Made by a program: the position numbers and the translations under genes. A stretch of 64,000 bases of DNA, taken from Micrococcales bacterium. Its GTDB lineage: Bacteria > Actinomycetota > Actinomycetes > Actinomycetales > Dermatophilaceae. Positions 1 to 8,294 of the stretch are shown here, one piece after another (the stretch's first letter is position 1; every line of letters begins with the position of its first letter). The notes under the pieces are model-generated. The model was given only the letters and a program-made list of their open reading frames with translations. It was not told where the DNA came from and made no database searches. Location: positions 1 to 64,000 of the forward strand of contig JAJTBD010000016.1 of NCBI GenBank assembly GCA_021287075.1. Reading direction: 5' to 3'.

Positions 1-447
1 TCCACGACCGGGACGATCACGGCGACCGCGCTACACCACTATGCGGGACTCAACTACCAGCGCACACTCACTGACCCATGCATGGGGACGGGGAACGTCT
101 CCGGAAGCGTCGACTTTGGCGCCCCATTCGTTCCCGGCCAGCCGCGCCCGCAGGCGACCAACGACGACGGGGTGCTTCTGTGGAGCGTCGAGTGCATGCG
201 GCAGGTGACTGAGTTTGGACGCGCACGCACGGAGGTTTTCAACGTCCAGGTCCCGTCACCACAGCAGCCCGTGCTGGCGCCGGGTCCCGTCCGTTTCAAG
301 GACCTCCGGATCACGATCTCGACCCGCGTCCAGCGGCAGGGCACGGGACGAGACGCGCGCATCGTCGGGGTCACGGAGAACGTCTACTGGGACGCCTCGG
401 GCGTCGAGCAGGTCCGCGCTGCGGCCGAAAACAAGGGTGCGGCCTGA
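1..447 (+). CDS. Hypothetical protein of the integrated element, 5' end cut by the window
   Basis: The reading frame is open from the first base, so the real start lies upstream; an internal ATG at 82 is only the first ATG in view. The 148 visible residues show no motif I recognise: there are two cysteines near the beginning and a charged C-terminal half. The stop overlaps the start of the translocase gene by one base (TGATG), which implies translational coupling and a role in the same transfer module. Function is unknown. Confidence 0.6.
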   Translation, partial: STTGTITATALHHYAGLNYQRTLTDPCMGTGNVSGSVDFGAPFVPGQPRPQATNDDGVLLWSVECMRQVTEFGRARTEVFNVQVPSPQQPVLAPGPVRFKDLRITISTRVQRQGTGRDARIVGVTENVYWDASGVEQVRAAAENKGAA

Positions 448-1811
448 TGCTCGCAGTGATCGCCTTCCTCGCGCCGGGGGTGGTGCTCGCCTGGGCTCGC
501 ACCTGCGGTCGCAGGCTGCTCCCGGCCCTCACGATGGTGGCTCTCGCAGCCCTGACCTTCCCCGCGCTCCCGTGGCTGCTGGTGGGCGGAGCGGTTGCAC
601 TCCTTGTCGCTGGGACCCGGTCGTTCTGGTTCGACGCATGGTGCAAGGCCACTCCCCGGCTCCGACCGGTTCGGGTGCGCCGCTGGGCACGGGTGGGGTG
701 GTCGCAGGAGGTGGGCGCCGTTGGACTGGCCTCCCTGCGCTCCCCTACCTCGCCGCTGAAGATCACCAGCGTCAGCGATGCGATCCACGCTGTGTGGACC
801 CTTCCCCTCGGCGTGACGCTCGCAGACGTCGAGCGCGAGAGGCTGCCGCTGGCCGCATTCTTCGACGCTCCTCGGTTGGACATCACGCCCGTTCGACCGT
901 CTCTTGTTGCGCTTACCTGGCGGTGGGACCACCCACTCGCGGAAGCCCGGACAGCAAAGGCTCCGACCGCGGGAAGCGTGGCTCTGGTGGATGGTTTGGC
1001 TCTAGGGCGATCTGAGTCGCAGGCCGACGTGTGTTGGCACCCGCTGACACCAGCGACTCACGCCTTGGTGGTCGGTGGGACGCGTTCCGGCAAGTCCGTC
1101 GCCCTTCAAGTCTGGCTCACGCAAGCGGCCAGCATGCCCGACGTGCTCATTTGCGGGGTGGACCCCACTGGGTTGCTCCTGGCCCCGTTCTCCGAGGGTC
1201 CCGAGGAGGACCTCATCGCGCTCGGGACCGAACCGGAGTCCCTGGCCCATGCCGTCGAGCTGCTCGCTCATCTCGTCGACGTGACTCTCGGTGAGCGTCT
1301 GGCCCGCCTTCGGGCACATCGCCTCGACGCGATCCGTGAGACAGACGACGGGATGCCCGCCGTGCTTGTCGTCCTCGAGGAGTACCCGGCGTTCCTCGCA
1401 GCTTGCGCGGCCGACGACACAGCAACGGGCCGAAAGCCGAATGAGCGGCTGCGTACACGCGCCGAACTGTACGTCCAGCGCCTGCTGGCCGAAGGGCTCA
1501 AGGCAGCCATCGTCGTGGTCATCGCCGCCCAGCGTGCCGACGCTGACGTGCTCGGCGGCTATCGACGCGACCAGATCAGCACACGCGTCGCCTTCCGGCT
1601 GGAGTCGGCGGACGGCTGGCGCATGGTGCTTCCCTCCGTGCCCGACTTGGGAGTGGACGACGACCTCGTTCCGGGCGAGGGCTACTTCTCGACGCCCGGA
1701 AAGGCAGTTGAGCGGTTCCGCGCGGACTACATCGACTACCCCACCTATCGCGACCACGTCGAGCAGGCGATGGCTTGGCGACGAGACCACCTCAGCGAAA
1801 TCCCCATCTAG
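447..1811 (+). CDS. FtsK/SpoIIIE-like DNA translocase (TraSA-type transfer protein)
   Basis: A 454-residue protein with two hydrophobic segments in its first 60 residues and then a cytoplasmic ATPase. Walker A is GGTRSGKS near residue 212 and Walker B is VLVVLEEYPA near residue 312, where canonical FtsK proteins have a DE pair rather than EE. Such membrane-anchored hexameric ATPases pump double-stranded DNA; in actinomycete integrative elements a single one drives conjugal transfer. Its position two genes upstream of excisionase and integrase supports a transfer role rather than chromosome segregation. It lacks the long linker and gamma domain of a chromosomal FtsK. Confidence 0.8.
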   Translation: MLAVIAFLAPGVVLAWARTCGRRLLPALTMVALAALTFPALPWLLVGGAVALLVAGTRSFWFDAWCKATPRLRPVRVRRWARVGWSQEVGAVGLASLRSPTSPLKITSVSDAIHAVWTLPLGVTLADVERERLPLAAFFDAPRLDITPVRPSLVALTWRWDHPLAEARTAKAPTAGSVALVDGLALGRSESQADVCWHPLTPATHALVVGGTRSGKSVALQVWLTQAASMPDVLICGVDPTGLLLAPFSEGPEEDLIALGTEPESLAHAVELLAHLVDVTLGERLARLRAHRLDAIRETDDGMPAVLVVLEEYPAFLAACAADDTATGRKPNERLRTRAELYVQRLLAEGLKAAIVVVIAAQRADADVLGGYRRDQISTRVAFRLESADGWRMVLPSVPDLGVDDDLVPGEGYFSTPGKAVERFRADYIDYPTYRDHVEQAMAWRRDHLSEIPI

Positions 1812-1823
1812 GAAAGGAAACTC

Positions 1824-2237
1824 ATGTTCCGCAGCATCATGGCCTTTGTCCTCGGCGCCGTCCTCGCGTCCGGAGCGGCCGTCGCCCTCGCCCTCGCTTC
1901 CCCGTCGAGCGCCACCACCACCGCGCCGACGATCCCTCGCACGGGGACGTTGCCGGTGAACCGTTGGGTCGCAGAGCCCGGCATCTGCCCTCTCGTCTTC
2001 CCCGGCGCTCGTCCGTCTGAGGGTGACGGGTGGGCCATCGGTCCGGTGGAGGTCACCCAAGGTGCTCGCTTCACCGCGTACGTCCCAGCGACGTGTGACG
2101 ACACCACCATCAACGTGTGGGCGCGGGGGGCGTGGCAGATCGCACCGGACCTCGTGATCTACCGCCTGGAGTGGACGGACAAGACCGGTAGCACCGTCGC
2201 CAAGTTGACCAAGGAGGCGATCTTCGGTGTCCAGTGA
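1824..2237 (+). CDS. Hypothetical secreted protein of the element
   Basis: A 137-residue protein with a clear signal peptide: a short basic start, a hydrophobic stretch and an Ala-Ser-rich cleavage region near residue 30. The mature part has two cysteines (GICPL and ATCDD) that could form one disulphide. An AGGAAAG ribosome binding site lies about 7 bases before the ATG, 12 bases after the translocase stop. I recognise no family. Its place between the translocase and the excisionase suggests an accessory surface or secreted transfer function. Confidence 0.6.
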   Translation: MFRSIMAFVLGAVLASGAAVALALASPSSATTTAPTIPRTGTLPVNRWVAEPGICPLVFPGARPSEGDGWAIGPVEVTQGARFTAYVPATCDDTTINVWARGAWQIAPDLVIYRLEWTDKTGSTVAKLTKEAIFGVQ

Positions 2238-2436
2238 CCAGGAGGCCTTCCTCACGCCGAAGCAGGTCAGCGACTGGCTTGGCCTCGCACCATCCACCCT
2301 CGCCGACCTCCGAACCCGAGGCGAGGGCCCTGCCTTCACGCGGTTGAGCGCTCGCAACGTCCGGTATGCCGCCTCCGACGTACGCGAGTGGCTCGACCGC
2401 TGCCGGGTCGAGGCCGGGTCAATCAAGGTGTCGTGA
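2227..2436 (+). CDS. xis: Excisionase / MerR-like helix-turn-helix protein
   Basis: A 69-residue DNA-binding protein that starts at GTG 2227, overlapping the preceding gene by 11 bases. The sequence FLTPKQVSDWLGLAPSTLAD followed by a short wing and VREWLDRCR matches the helix-turn-helix_17 excisionase group found beside tyrosine integrases. It probably binds attachment-site arms and directs the integrase toward excision. The gene ends one base before the chosen integrase start, so the two are co-translated. The name xis rests on size, fold signature and position. Confidence 0.8.
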   Translation: MSSDQEAFLTPKQVSDWLGLAPSTLADLRTRGEGPAFTRLSARNVRYAASDVREWLDRCRVEAGSIKVS

Positions 2437-2437
2437 C

Positions 2438-3517
2438 GTGGCTGTCGAACGCCGCACCACCAAGGCCGGCCGGGTCCGCTGGTACGCCCGCTACTACGAC
2501 CCGACCGGCCGCGAACATGCCAAGGTCTTCGACACCAAGCGTGCCGCGGAACACTTCCTGTCCAACCAACGAGAGTCGCTTCGATCGTCGAGCTGGATCG
2601 ATCCGAAGGCCGGCCGGACGACACTTGACGAACTCTGGAAGACGTACGCGGCGGAGCAGCTGCCACAACGTCGGCCGACGACTCGACAGAACTACCAGGC
2701 CGCGTGGCGGAACGTGTCTCCCGTTCTCGGCGCCTACCCCGTTGGCCGCCTGAGGAATTCAGATGTGCAGCGGTTCGTCAACGACCTGGACAAGGGGCCT
2801 GACACCGTCAGGATGGCCCATCGCGTCCTGGCCTTGGTTCTCGACAATGCCGTCGCCCGCCGGCTCGTCACCACCAACGTCTCAAAGGGAGTGGCGCTGC
2901 CAGCCGCAGCGGCTCCAAGGGATCGCATCCTGACGTCGTCACAATTGCTGGCCCTTGCGGAGGCAGTCGGAACGGCAGGCCGCGGTCAGGTGCTCGCCAT
3001 GGGACTGGCCGGCCTTCGCTGGTCGGAAGTTGCCGCGCTCCGCGTGGGGGCATTGCATCTCGACGGTCGGCGGCTCCACGTGGTGGCCGCAGCCACGGAG
3101 GCAGGCGGACGGATCCACCTCGGCCCGCCAAAGTCCAGAACATCACGCCGCTACGTGGCACTGCCGAGCCTCCTCGTCGACGAACTCGTCGTGGCCGCGG
3201 ACGGGAAGGCTCCTGATGCTCTCGTGTTCCCAGCGCCTGGCGGCGGGGTCGACAGGGTGGGCAACTTCCGTCGTCGAACCCGCTGGGACACGGCCGTCAC
3301 GAAAGCCGGTCTGGTCGACGTCACACCGCACGACCTACGCCGGACGTTCGGAAGCCTCGCGCGAGCCGCCGGCGCTGACCTCCGCTACATCCAGAAGGCC
3401 ATGGGCCACTCGTCGATCACCACGACCTCGCGCATCTACGCCCACCTCTACGACACCGAGCTCGACGCCGTCGCGGACGCGCTCGACCGCATCACCCGAC
3501 AAGGAGAAGCACCGTGA
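2438..3517 (+). CDS. int: Tyrosine recombinase integrase of the element
   Basis: A 359-residue site-specific recombinase. I chose GTG 2438, just after the excisionase stop, over the in-frame ATG 2366 that would lie inside that gene. The N-terminal part carries a basic arm-binding region and a SAM-like core-binding domain (about residues 55-140). The catalytic domain shows the first Arg in GLRWSEVAAL, then HDLRRTFG, GHSSI and the nucleophile Tyr in SRIYAHL. It should integrate and excise the element at the neighbouring tRNA-Thr gene about 550 bases downstream. Confidence 0.92.
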   Translation: MAVERRTTKAGRVRWYARYYDPTGREHAKVFDTKRAAEHFLSNQRESLRSSSWIDPKAGRTTLDELWKTYAAEQLPQRRPTTRQNYQAAWRNVSPVLGAYPVGRLRNSDVQRFVNDLDKGPDTVRMAHRVLALVLDNAVARRLVTTNVSKGVALPAAAAPRDRILTSSQLLALAEAVGTAGRGQVLAMGLAGLRWSEVAALRVGALHLDGRRLHVVAAATEAGGRIHLGPPKSRTSRRYVALPSLLVDELVVAADGKAPDALVFPAPGGGVDRVGNFRRRTRWDTAVTKAGLVDVTPHDLRRTFGSLARAAGADLRYIQKAMGHSSITTTSRIYAHLYDTELDAVADALDRITRQGEAP

Positions 3518-3915
3518 CCACACCTCCACAGCACACCGACCCGCTACTCGACGAGCTCGTCGAGCTGCTCATCCGAGCCAACGCCGGCCGCCATGACCTC
3601 TGGGGCTTCCTCGCTCTTGGACTCGCCCGCGCGTCATCGCGAGTCGGCAGCCCACATCGCCTTCTCGGCCCACGGTGGGACACGAACGACGCCGACAAGA
3701 TTCTCGACCTCATTCGGGACGGCAAGGAACTCGGCACCCATGACCTCATCCGGTGGCAGTCCGAGTCCATCGTCGAGACGACCTACGGCGAGACCCTGAC
3801 AGTCGACCAAGTCGCAGCCGCCGCGGGTGTCGATCCGGAGCCGGTGCGCCAAGCCTTGGAGCGGCTCGCTGACGAGGGCCGCATCCATCGCGACGGCGAC
3901 GGCTACAGGTACTGA
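3514..3915 (+). CDS. Hypothetical protein with winged-helix-like C terminus
   Basis: A 133-residue acidic protein whose GTG start overlaps the integrase stop (GTGA). The last 45 residues read like a winged helix: LTVDQVAAAAGVDPEPVRQA, followed by LERLADEGRIHRDGDGY. The N-terminal part is helical with no recognised motif. It sits between the integrase and the attachment site, so it may be a small regulator of the recombination module; that is inference. Confidence 0.6.
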   Translation: MTTPPQHTDPLLDELVELLIRANAGRHDLWGFLALGLARASSRVGSPHRLLGPRWDTNDADKILDLIRDGKELGTHDLIRWQSESIVETTYGETLTVDQVAAAAGVDPEPVRQALERLADEGRIHRDGDGYRY

Positions 3916-4032
3916 TCCGCGGCATACGGACTCCATGCGGACTTCGGCCGACCTGATGGCCTACCCGCACACCCCTTGAGAACTGAACAGCGGGAGAGCT
4001 GCGGCGGCACGAAACAGTGGCTGAACAGCAGA

Positions 4033-4060
4033 AATGCCCCCCGGCGAACCGGAGGGCATT
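4033..4060 (-). terminator. Stem-loop terminator downstream of tRNA-Thr
   Basis: Twelve-base arms (4033-4044 and 4049-4060) pair with one mismatch around a CGAA loop and are followed on the minus strand by TTTCTG. It lies six bases past the 3' end of tRNA-Thr and should end that transcript. If the attachment core is the tRNA 3' end, this terminator belongs to the integrated element. Confidence 0.7.
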
Positions 4061-4065
4061 GTCTG

Positions 4066-4110
4066 AGCCGCTTGTCGGAATCGAACCGACGACCTATTCA
4101 TTACGAGTGA
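4066..4110. other. Candidate attachment site (tRNA-Thr 3' half)
   Basis: Tyrosine integrases of actinomycete elements commonly recombine within the 3' half of a tRNA gene, and the integrase module ends exactly at this tRNA. The precise core cannot be set because the partner repeat is outside the window. Two copies of CTGAACAGC at 3983-3991 and 4021-4029 could be arm-type integrase or excisionase sites. Confidence 0.4.
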
Positions 4111-4139
4111 ATCGCTCTGGCCGACTGAGCTAAAGCGGC
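4066..4139 (-). tRNA. tRNA-Thr (anticodon CGU)
   Basis: The minus strand folds as a complete cloverleaf: acceptor GCCGCTT paired with AAGCGGC, D arm GCTC/GAGC, anticodon stem ATTCA/TGAAT around loop CTCGTAA, and T arm GTCGG-TTCGATT-CCGAC. The anticodon CGT reads ACG codons. The 3' CCA is not encoded. It is intact despite the adjoining integrated element, so the element restores the 3' end on integration. Confidence 0.96.
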
Positions 4140-4196
4140 GTACGCTGGGCGCAGGCAGTGAGTATACGGCTCGGGCGGGGGCCGGTGGAAATCCGA

Positions 4197-5753
4197 TCAG
4201 CAGCGCAGGCCGTCTTGGGGGACCTTGCCCTTGACGTAGAAGTCGTTGATCGGGTTGTCGACGCAGGCGTTGGAGCGGGTGTATGCCGTGTGGCCGTCAC
4301 CGTCGTAGGTGATCAGCGACGCGTTCTTGAGCTCCTTGCGCAGCCGCACCGACCACTCATACGGCGTCGCGGGGTCGCGCGTGGTCCCGACGACGACGAT
4401 CGGGTCGGCACCCTCGGCGCTGATCTTATGGGGTGTGGTGGTGGGCTTGACCGGCCAGTAGTTGCACGGGATCGAGCTCCAGGCCATGAACCTGCCCCAG
4501 GTGGGCGAGACCTTCTCCATCCCGGCCGCGGCGGCGCGGTACTGCTCCAGTGTCATGCTCTCGGGCTTGTCGAGGCAGTTGACGGCGTAGATGACCTCCA
4601 TGATGTTGCCGAAGTAGCGGCCGCTCGGATCGCGCTCGGCGTAGGAGTTGGCCAGCCCCATCAGCGCCGACCCGTCGTTCTTGCGGACGACGTCGGTGAG
4701 GGCGTCGGTGAGGATCCCCCACTGGCCCTGGTCATACATGGCCGCGGCGATGCCGGTGGAGGCCCAGCCCTCGGTGACCTGGAAGGTGCCGCTGCCGACC
4801 TTGGCCGGCACCGGTGTGGCGTCGAGGCGCTTGAGCAGCTCCTGGAGCCCGGTCACGACGGCGTCCTCGCTCGTGCCGAGCGGGCAGTCGCCGGAGTCGG
4901 CACAGTCCTTGGCCCACGCGCGGGTGGCGAGCTCGAAGCCCTTGGCCTGCCCCTCCCCCAGCTCCTGACCGGTCAGGTCGGGCGGCAGCACCCCGTCGAG
5001 GACGAAGCGCCCGACAGTGGCGGGGAAGAGGTCGGCATAGGTCGACCCGAGGAAGGTGCCATAGGACTTGCCGAGGTAGTGCAGCTTGGGCTGGCCAAGG
5101 GCCGCCCGCAGGACGTCCATGTCCTTGGCCGCGTCGATCGTCGAGACGTGCCCGATGAGCTTGGCGCTGCGCGCGTCGCACCCCTGGGCGAAGGACTTGG
5201 CCTGGGCGGCGAACTGCTGCTCCTCCTCCGGGGTGTCCGGGGTGGCCTCGCCGCCGAGGAAGCCGTCGAGGGCCTTGTCGTCGACACAGTCGACCGGCGC
5301 CGACCGTCCCACACCTCGGGGGTCGAAGCCGACGACATCGAAGCGGGCGCGCACTGGCGCACCGACGATGAAATCGGCGGCCGCGGCATAGTCGACGCCC
5401 GATCCGCCCGGGCCACCCGGGTTGACGACCAGGGCGCCGATGCGGCGGTTCTTGCTGGAGGACTGCACGCGCAGCAGCGCGAGCTGGATCGTCTCGCCAT
5501 CGGGCTTGGCATAGTCGACGGGCACCGTCAGCTTGGCGCACTGGGCCCGGCCCGAGCAGTCGCTCCACTCCAGCCGCTGCTCATAGAACCTCGCCAGCGA
5601 CTCCTGCCCGGCCGGCGCGGTGTGGGCGCTCGGGTCGTCACCGGCCGCGGCTCCCCCTCCGACCACAGGGTCCTCGCCGAAGAGCGAGCACCCCGACAGG
5701 CCGAGGACGGCGACGAGGGCGGCGGCGAGGACGCGGGGACGGCGCAGGCTCAT
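4197..5753 (-). CDS. Secreted lipoprotein alpha/beta hydrolase, tripeptidyl aminopeptidase (TAP) family
   Basis: A 518-residue exported hydrolase. The signal peptide ends in a lipobox, LSGC, so the mature protein is probably a membrane lipoprotein. The catalytic Ser is in GKSYGT near residue 230; an oxyanion region reads NPGGPGGSG; the likely Asp is in VGTTRDPATPYEW and the His in DGDGHTAY. The C-terminal TAP-like domain carries paired cysteines. Members remove N-terminal tripeptides or hydrolyse esters outside the cell (Streptomyces Tap/Slp type). It follows holB by 66 bases in the same direction, and the gap carries a GGTATGCCGCG repeat. Confidence 0.85.
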   Translation of the reverse strand: MSLRRPRVLAAALVAVLGLSGCSLFGEDPVVGGGAAAGDDPSAHTAPAGQESLARFYEQRLEWSDCSGRAQCAKLTVPVDYAKPDGETIQLALLRVQSSSKNRRIGALVVNPGGPGGSGVDYAAAADFIVGAPVRARFDVVGFDPRGVGRSAPVDCVDDKALDGFLGGEATPDTPEEEQQFAAQAKSFAQGCDARSAKLIGHVSTIDAAKDMDVLRAALGQPKLHYLGKSYGTFLGSTYADLFPATVGRFVLDGVLPPDLTGQELGEGQAKGFELATRAWAKDCADSGDCPLGTSEDAVVTGLQELLKRLDATPVPAKVGSGTFQVTEGWASTGIAAAMYDQGQWGILTDALTDVVRKNDGSALMGLANSYAERDPSGRYFGNIMEVIYAVNCLDKPESMTLEQYRAAAAGMEKVSPTWGRFMAWSSIPCNYWPVKPTTTPHKISAEGADPIVVVGTTRDPATPYEWSVRLRKELKNASLITYDGDGHTAYTRSNACVDNPINDFYVKGKVPQDGLRC

Positions 5754-5819
5754 GCGTCAGACCCTACGTTGCCGCCCGGGCCACGCCCGCAGCATCCACA
5801 GGTATGCCGCGTGCTCGCC

Positions 5820-6965
5820 TCAGTGCCGGACCGGGGGCCGCAGCTCGATCGCCATCGCCTCCAGGGCCAGCAGCGGCGGGACATTGGCCTCGATCCGCTC
5901 GCGGGCCAGGCCGATCGCGTCCATCGCGCGCAGCAGGTCATCGGGCCCCATGGTGCGGGCGAGCCTGTCGACCTCGGCCCGGCCGTCGGCGTTGATCAGC
6001 TCGACGGGGGCGGCGGTATGGAGCATGAGCGCGTCCCGATAGATCGAGAGCAGGTCCATCAGGGAGCGGTCGATCATGTCGCGCACGAAGCGCTTGGCCC
6101 TGGTCTTCTGCTCCTTCTCCAGCGCCGCGATCTGCGAGCGCACGTGCGGCGGCTGGGTGCGGGCGCTGGGGTCGACGCCAAGGACCTCCTTGAGCTGGGC
6201 GATCTCGCGGGCGTCGCGCTCGGTGGAGGCGGCCGTGGACTCCTCCTCGGCGATCTTGACCAGGTCGGCCGCGGCACCGACCGCCGTGCCGACGCTGGTG
6301 ATGCGGGAGGCCATGGCGATGACATCGCGGCGGCGGATGCGGGCGCCCTCGTCGCGGGCGAGACGGCGCGCGAGGCCGACGTGGCTCTGACTGGCGCGCG
6401 CGGCATACATCGCCATGCCCGGGTCGACGCCATCGCGCTCGACGAGCAGCTCGGCGACCTTCTTGACCGGTGGGGTGCGCAGCTGGAGGTGGCGCGACCG
6501 GGAGCGGATGGTGATCAGCACGTCCTGGAGCGACGGGGCGCACAGCATCCACACCGTGCGCGGCACGGGCTCCTCGAGGACCTTGAGCAGCGCGTTGGCG
6601 GCGTGCTCGGTGAGCCGGTCGGCGTCCTCGATGATGATGACCCGCCACCGCCCCACCGACGGGCGCAGCTGGGCCAGGGCGACCAGGTCGCGGGCCTGGC
6701 GCACCGAGATCGACAGGCCCTCGGTGGCGATGACATCGACGTCGGCGTGGGTGCCGTCCATGGCCGTGCGGCACTCGCGGCAGTCGCCACAGCCGCCCTG
6801 GGGGCACTGGAGGGCGCCGGCGAAAGCCCTGGCGGCCACCGACCTCCCGGATCCCGGCGGGCCGGTGAACAGCCACGCGTGGGTCATCGAGTCGGGGTCG
6901 GACACCGCGCGCTGGAGGGTGGCGACGGTCTGGGACTGGCCGACGACATCGCGCCAGACGGTCAT
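5820..6965 (-). CDS. holB: DNA polymerase III delta' subunit
   Basis: A 381-residue clamp-loader subunit. The start is ATG 6965, whose ATGA overlaps the tmk stop. The AAA+ region begins VVGQSQTVATLQRAV with a Walker A-like GPPGSGRS, in which the P-loop Lys is replaced by Arg as expected for a subunit that need not hydrolyse ATP. Four cysteines in CPQGGCGDCRECR form the zinc module, and IIEDADRLTEHAANALLKVL is the Walker B/sensor region. tmk-holB is a conserved bacterial pair. Confidence 0.93.
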   Translation of the reverse strand: MTVWRDVVGQSQTVATLQRAVSDPDSMTHAWLFTGPPGSGRSVAARAFAGALQCPQGGCGDCRECRTAMDGTHADVDVIATEGLSISVRQARDLVALAQLRPSVGRWRVIIIEDADRLTEHAANALLKVLEEPVPRTVWMLCAPSLQDVLITIRSRSRHLQLRTPPVKKVAELLVERDGVDPGMAMYAARASQSHVGLARRLARDEGARIRRRDVIAMASRITSVGTAVGAAADLVKIAEEESTAASTERDAREIAQLKEVLGVDPSARTQPPHVRSQIAALEKEQKTRAKRFVRDMIDRSLMDLLSIYRDALMLHTAAPVELINADGRAEVDRLARTMGPDDLLRAMDAIGLARERIEANVPPLLALEAMAIELRPPVRH

Positions 6966-7579
6966 GGCAGCTGCCCCCCGCTCTCGAGACGGGCGACGAT
7001 CTGCGCGTGGATGGCCTCGGGCGCGGCCGTGCCGTCGACGACGAGATAGCGCTGCGGCGCGGCCGCGGCCAGATCGAGGAAGTGGGCGCGCACGGCGGCG
7101 TGGAAGTCGTCGGCCTCGCTCTCGAGCCGGTCGTGCACCTCGCCGCGGCGGCGCCGGCCCTCCTCCGGCGAGATGTCGACGATGACCGTCAGGTCGGGCA
7201 CGAGCCCGTCGACCGCCCACATCTGGAGGTCGTGGATCTCCTTGGCCCCGAGATCGCGGCCGGCACCCTGATAGGCGACCGAGGAGTCGGTGTATCGGTC
7301 GGTGATGACGGCCTGCCCCTGCTCAAGCGCGGGCCGGATCAGCTCCTCGACGTGCTGGGCCTTGTCGGCGGCGAAGATCAGCGCCTCGGCCCGTGCCGCG
7401 ACGTGACCCCCGTGGAGGACCATGTCGCGCAGCTGGCCGCCGAGCGGCGTGCCCCCGGGCTGGCGGGTGAGCAGCACCTCGCGCCCCGCACGACGGAGCA
7501 CCTCGGCGAGCATGCGCACCTGGGTCGACTTGCCCGCGCCGTCGCCGCCCTCGAAGGCGATGAAGAGTCCGTCCGTCAC
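6962..7579 (-). CDS. tmk: Thymidylate kinase
   Basis: A 205-residue kinase that phosphorylates dTMP to dTDP with ATP in the cytoplasm. The P-loop is FEGGDGAGKST, the DRY motif is in VITDRYTDSSVAYQGAGR, and a LID-type Arg region (EGRRRRGE) follows. Length and motif order are normal. The start is GTG 7579. The stop overlaps holB by four bases, and the CPBP protease stop lies 21 bases upstream, so the genes from the penicillin-binding protein to holB are probably one operon. Confidence 0.95.
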   Translation of the reverse strand: MTDGLFIAFEGGDGAGKSTQVRMLAEVLRRAGREVLLTRQPGGTPLGGQLRDMVLHGGHVAARAEALIFAADKAQHVEELIRPALEQGQAVITDRYTDSSVAYQGAGRDLGAKEIHDLQMWAVDGLVPDLTVIVDISPEEGRRRRGEVHDRLESEADDFHAAVRAHFLDLAAAAPQRYLVVDGTAAPEAIHAQIVARLESGGQLP

Positions 7580-7600
7580 GCCAGTGAGCCTAGGCCAGCC

Positions 7601-8278
7601 CTAGGACAGCAGGAGGATCAGGGCGAGGGGTATGCCGTTGACGAGGGCATGGGCGCCGAAGGGCACCATCAGGTTGCCCGTGCGGCGATAGGCCCAGGTC
7701 CACACCAGAGAGGTCAGCGCATAGCCGGGGATGTGCCACAGCTGGGCCGGGTCGCCGTGCAGCCAGGCCTGGACCACGTGCTGGAGCCCGAAGAGCCCGG
7801 CGGTGACCAGGTGGGCCAGCAGGACGTTGAGGCGGCTGACCAGCCGGAAGATGCCGTAGCGGCAGCCAAGCTCCTCGCCCAGCGGACCGAAGAGGGTCAG
7901 CACCGGGAACCACCACGGGTTGGCCCACAACCGGGTCATCCACTGTGTGGTGTTGGTCGACTCGCTCAGGTCCAGACCGGTGATCGAGGCGATCACCGGG
8001 GTCAGCAGCGACTGCGAGGCGATGCCTGCCACGAACGACAGGACGGTCACGATCGCCACCCAGCGCAGGATCTCGCGGGGCCGGGCTGCCGCAGCTCTGG
8101 CGGCGTCAACGAGGGGACGCCCCAGCAGCACGATCAAGAGCAACGTGACGGGGAAGCCGAGCCCCAGCACCTCGAACCGCGCGAGGAGCATGAGCACGAG
8201 CCAGCCGACGACGCAGGCCGCCTCGAACCGGCCCATCCGCTCGTCATAGTGGGGAGCGCGTGCGTCCACGCTCCTCAT
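7601..8278 (-). CDS. CPBP-family intramembrane metalloprotease
   Basis: A 225-residue polytopic membrane protein. I chose ATG 8278 because the longer ORF would overlap the upstream penicillin-binding protein. The three CPBP (Rce1/YdiL) signatures are present: EELGCRYG (EExxxR), FGLQH (FxxxH) and HALVNG (HxxxN). These residues bind the catalytic metal inside the membrane. Substrate is unknown. The only ATA isoleucine codon I noticed in this gene, near the end (NGIP), sits inside a GTATGCCG repeat. Confidence 0.85.
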   Translation of the reverse strand: MRSVDARAPHYDERMGRFEAACVVGWLVLMLLARFEVLGLGFPVTLLLIVLLGRPLVDAARAAAARPREILRWVAIVTVLSFVAGIASQSLLTPVIASITGLDLSESTNTTQWMTRLWANPWWFPVLTLFGPLGEELGCRYGIFRLVSRLNVLLAHLVTAGLFGLQHVVQAWLHGDPAQLWHIPGYALTSLVWTWAYRRTGNLMVPFGAHALVNGIPLALILLLS

Positions 8279-8294
8279 TGTCGCGCTGGGGCGT

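Larger units (their letters stand above)
1..4065. mobile_element. Right end of an integrative (AICE/ICE-like) element in tRNA-Thr
   Basis: Six genes on the plus strand, most of them overlapping by a few bases, encode a truncated unknown protein, an FtsK/SpoIIIE-type translocase, a secreted protein, an excisionase, a tyrosine integrase and a wHTH protein. The run stops at the 3' end of a tRNA-Thr gene. Integrase next to a tRNA 3' end is the usual arrangement of actinomycete integrative and conjugative elements, which transfer double-stranded DNA with a single FtsK-like protein. No phage structural genes are visible. The left boundary and the second attachment site lie outside the window, so size and intactness cannot be judged. 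Confidence 0.75.

Noticed and set aside
2366..2437. Upstream ATG start for the integrase
   Set aside because: It would add 24 residues overlapping the excisionase in another frame; GTG 2438 directly follows the excisionase stop and gives a normal N terminus.
1..4065. Prophage
   Set aside because: No capsid, tail, terminase or lysis gene is visible; the FtsK-like protein with Xis and Int fits an integrative conjugative element better.
1..4065. Absence of the GTATGCCG repeat from the integrated element as a sign of foreign DNA
   Set aside because: Copies are present at 2364 and 3920, so the density is not clearly different from the chromosome.
4158..7049. 963-residue ORF on the plus strand
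   Set aside because: Antisense to the TAP hydrolase and holB; composition of repeated Gly, Asp, Leu and Val is a shadow of GC-rich codons, and the minus-strand genes have clear motifs.
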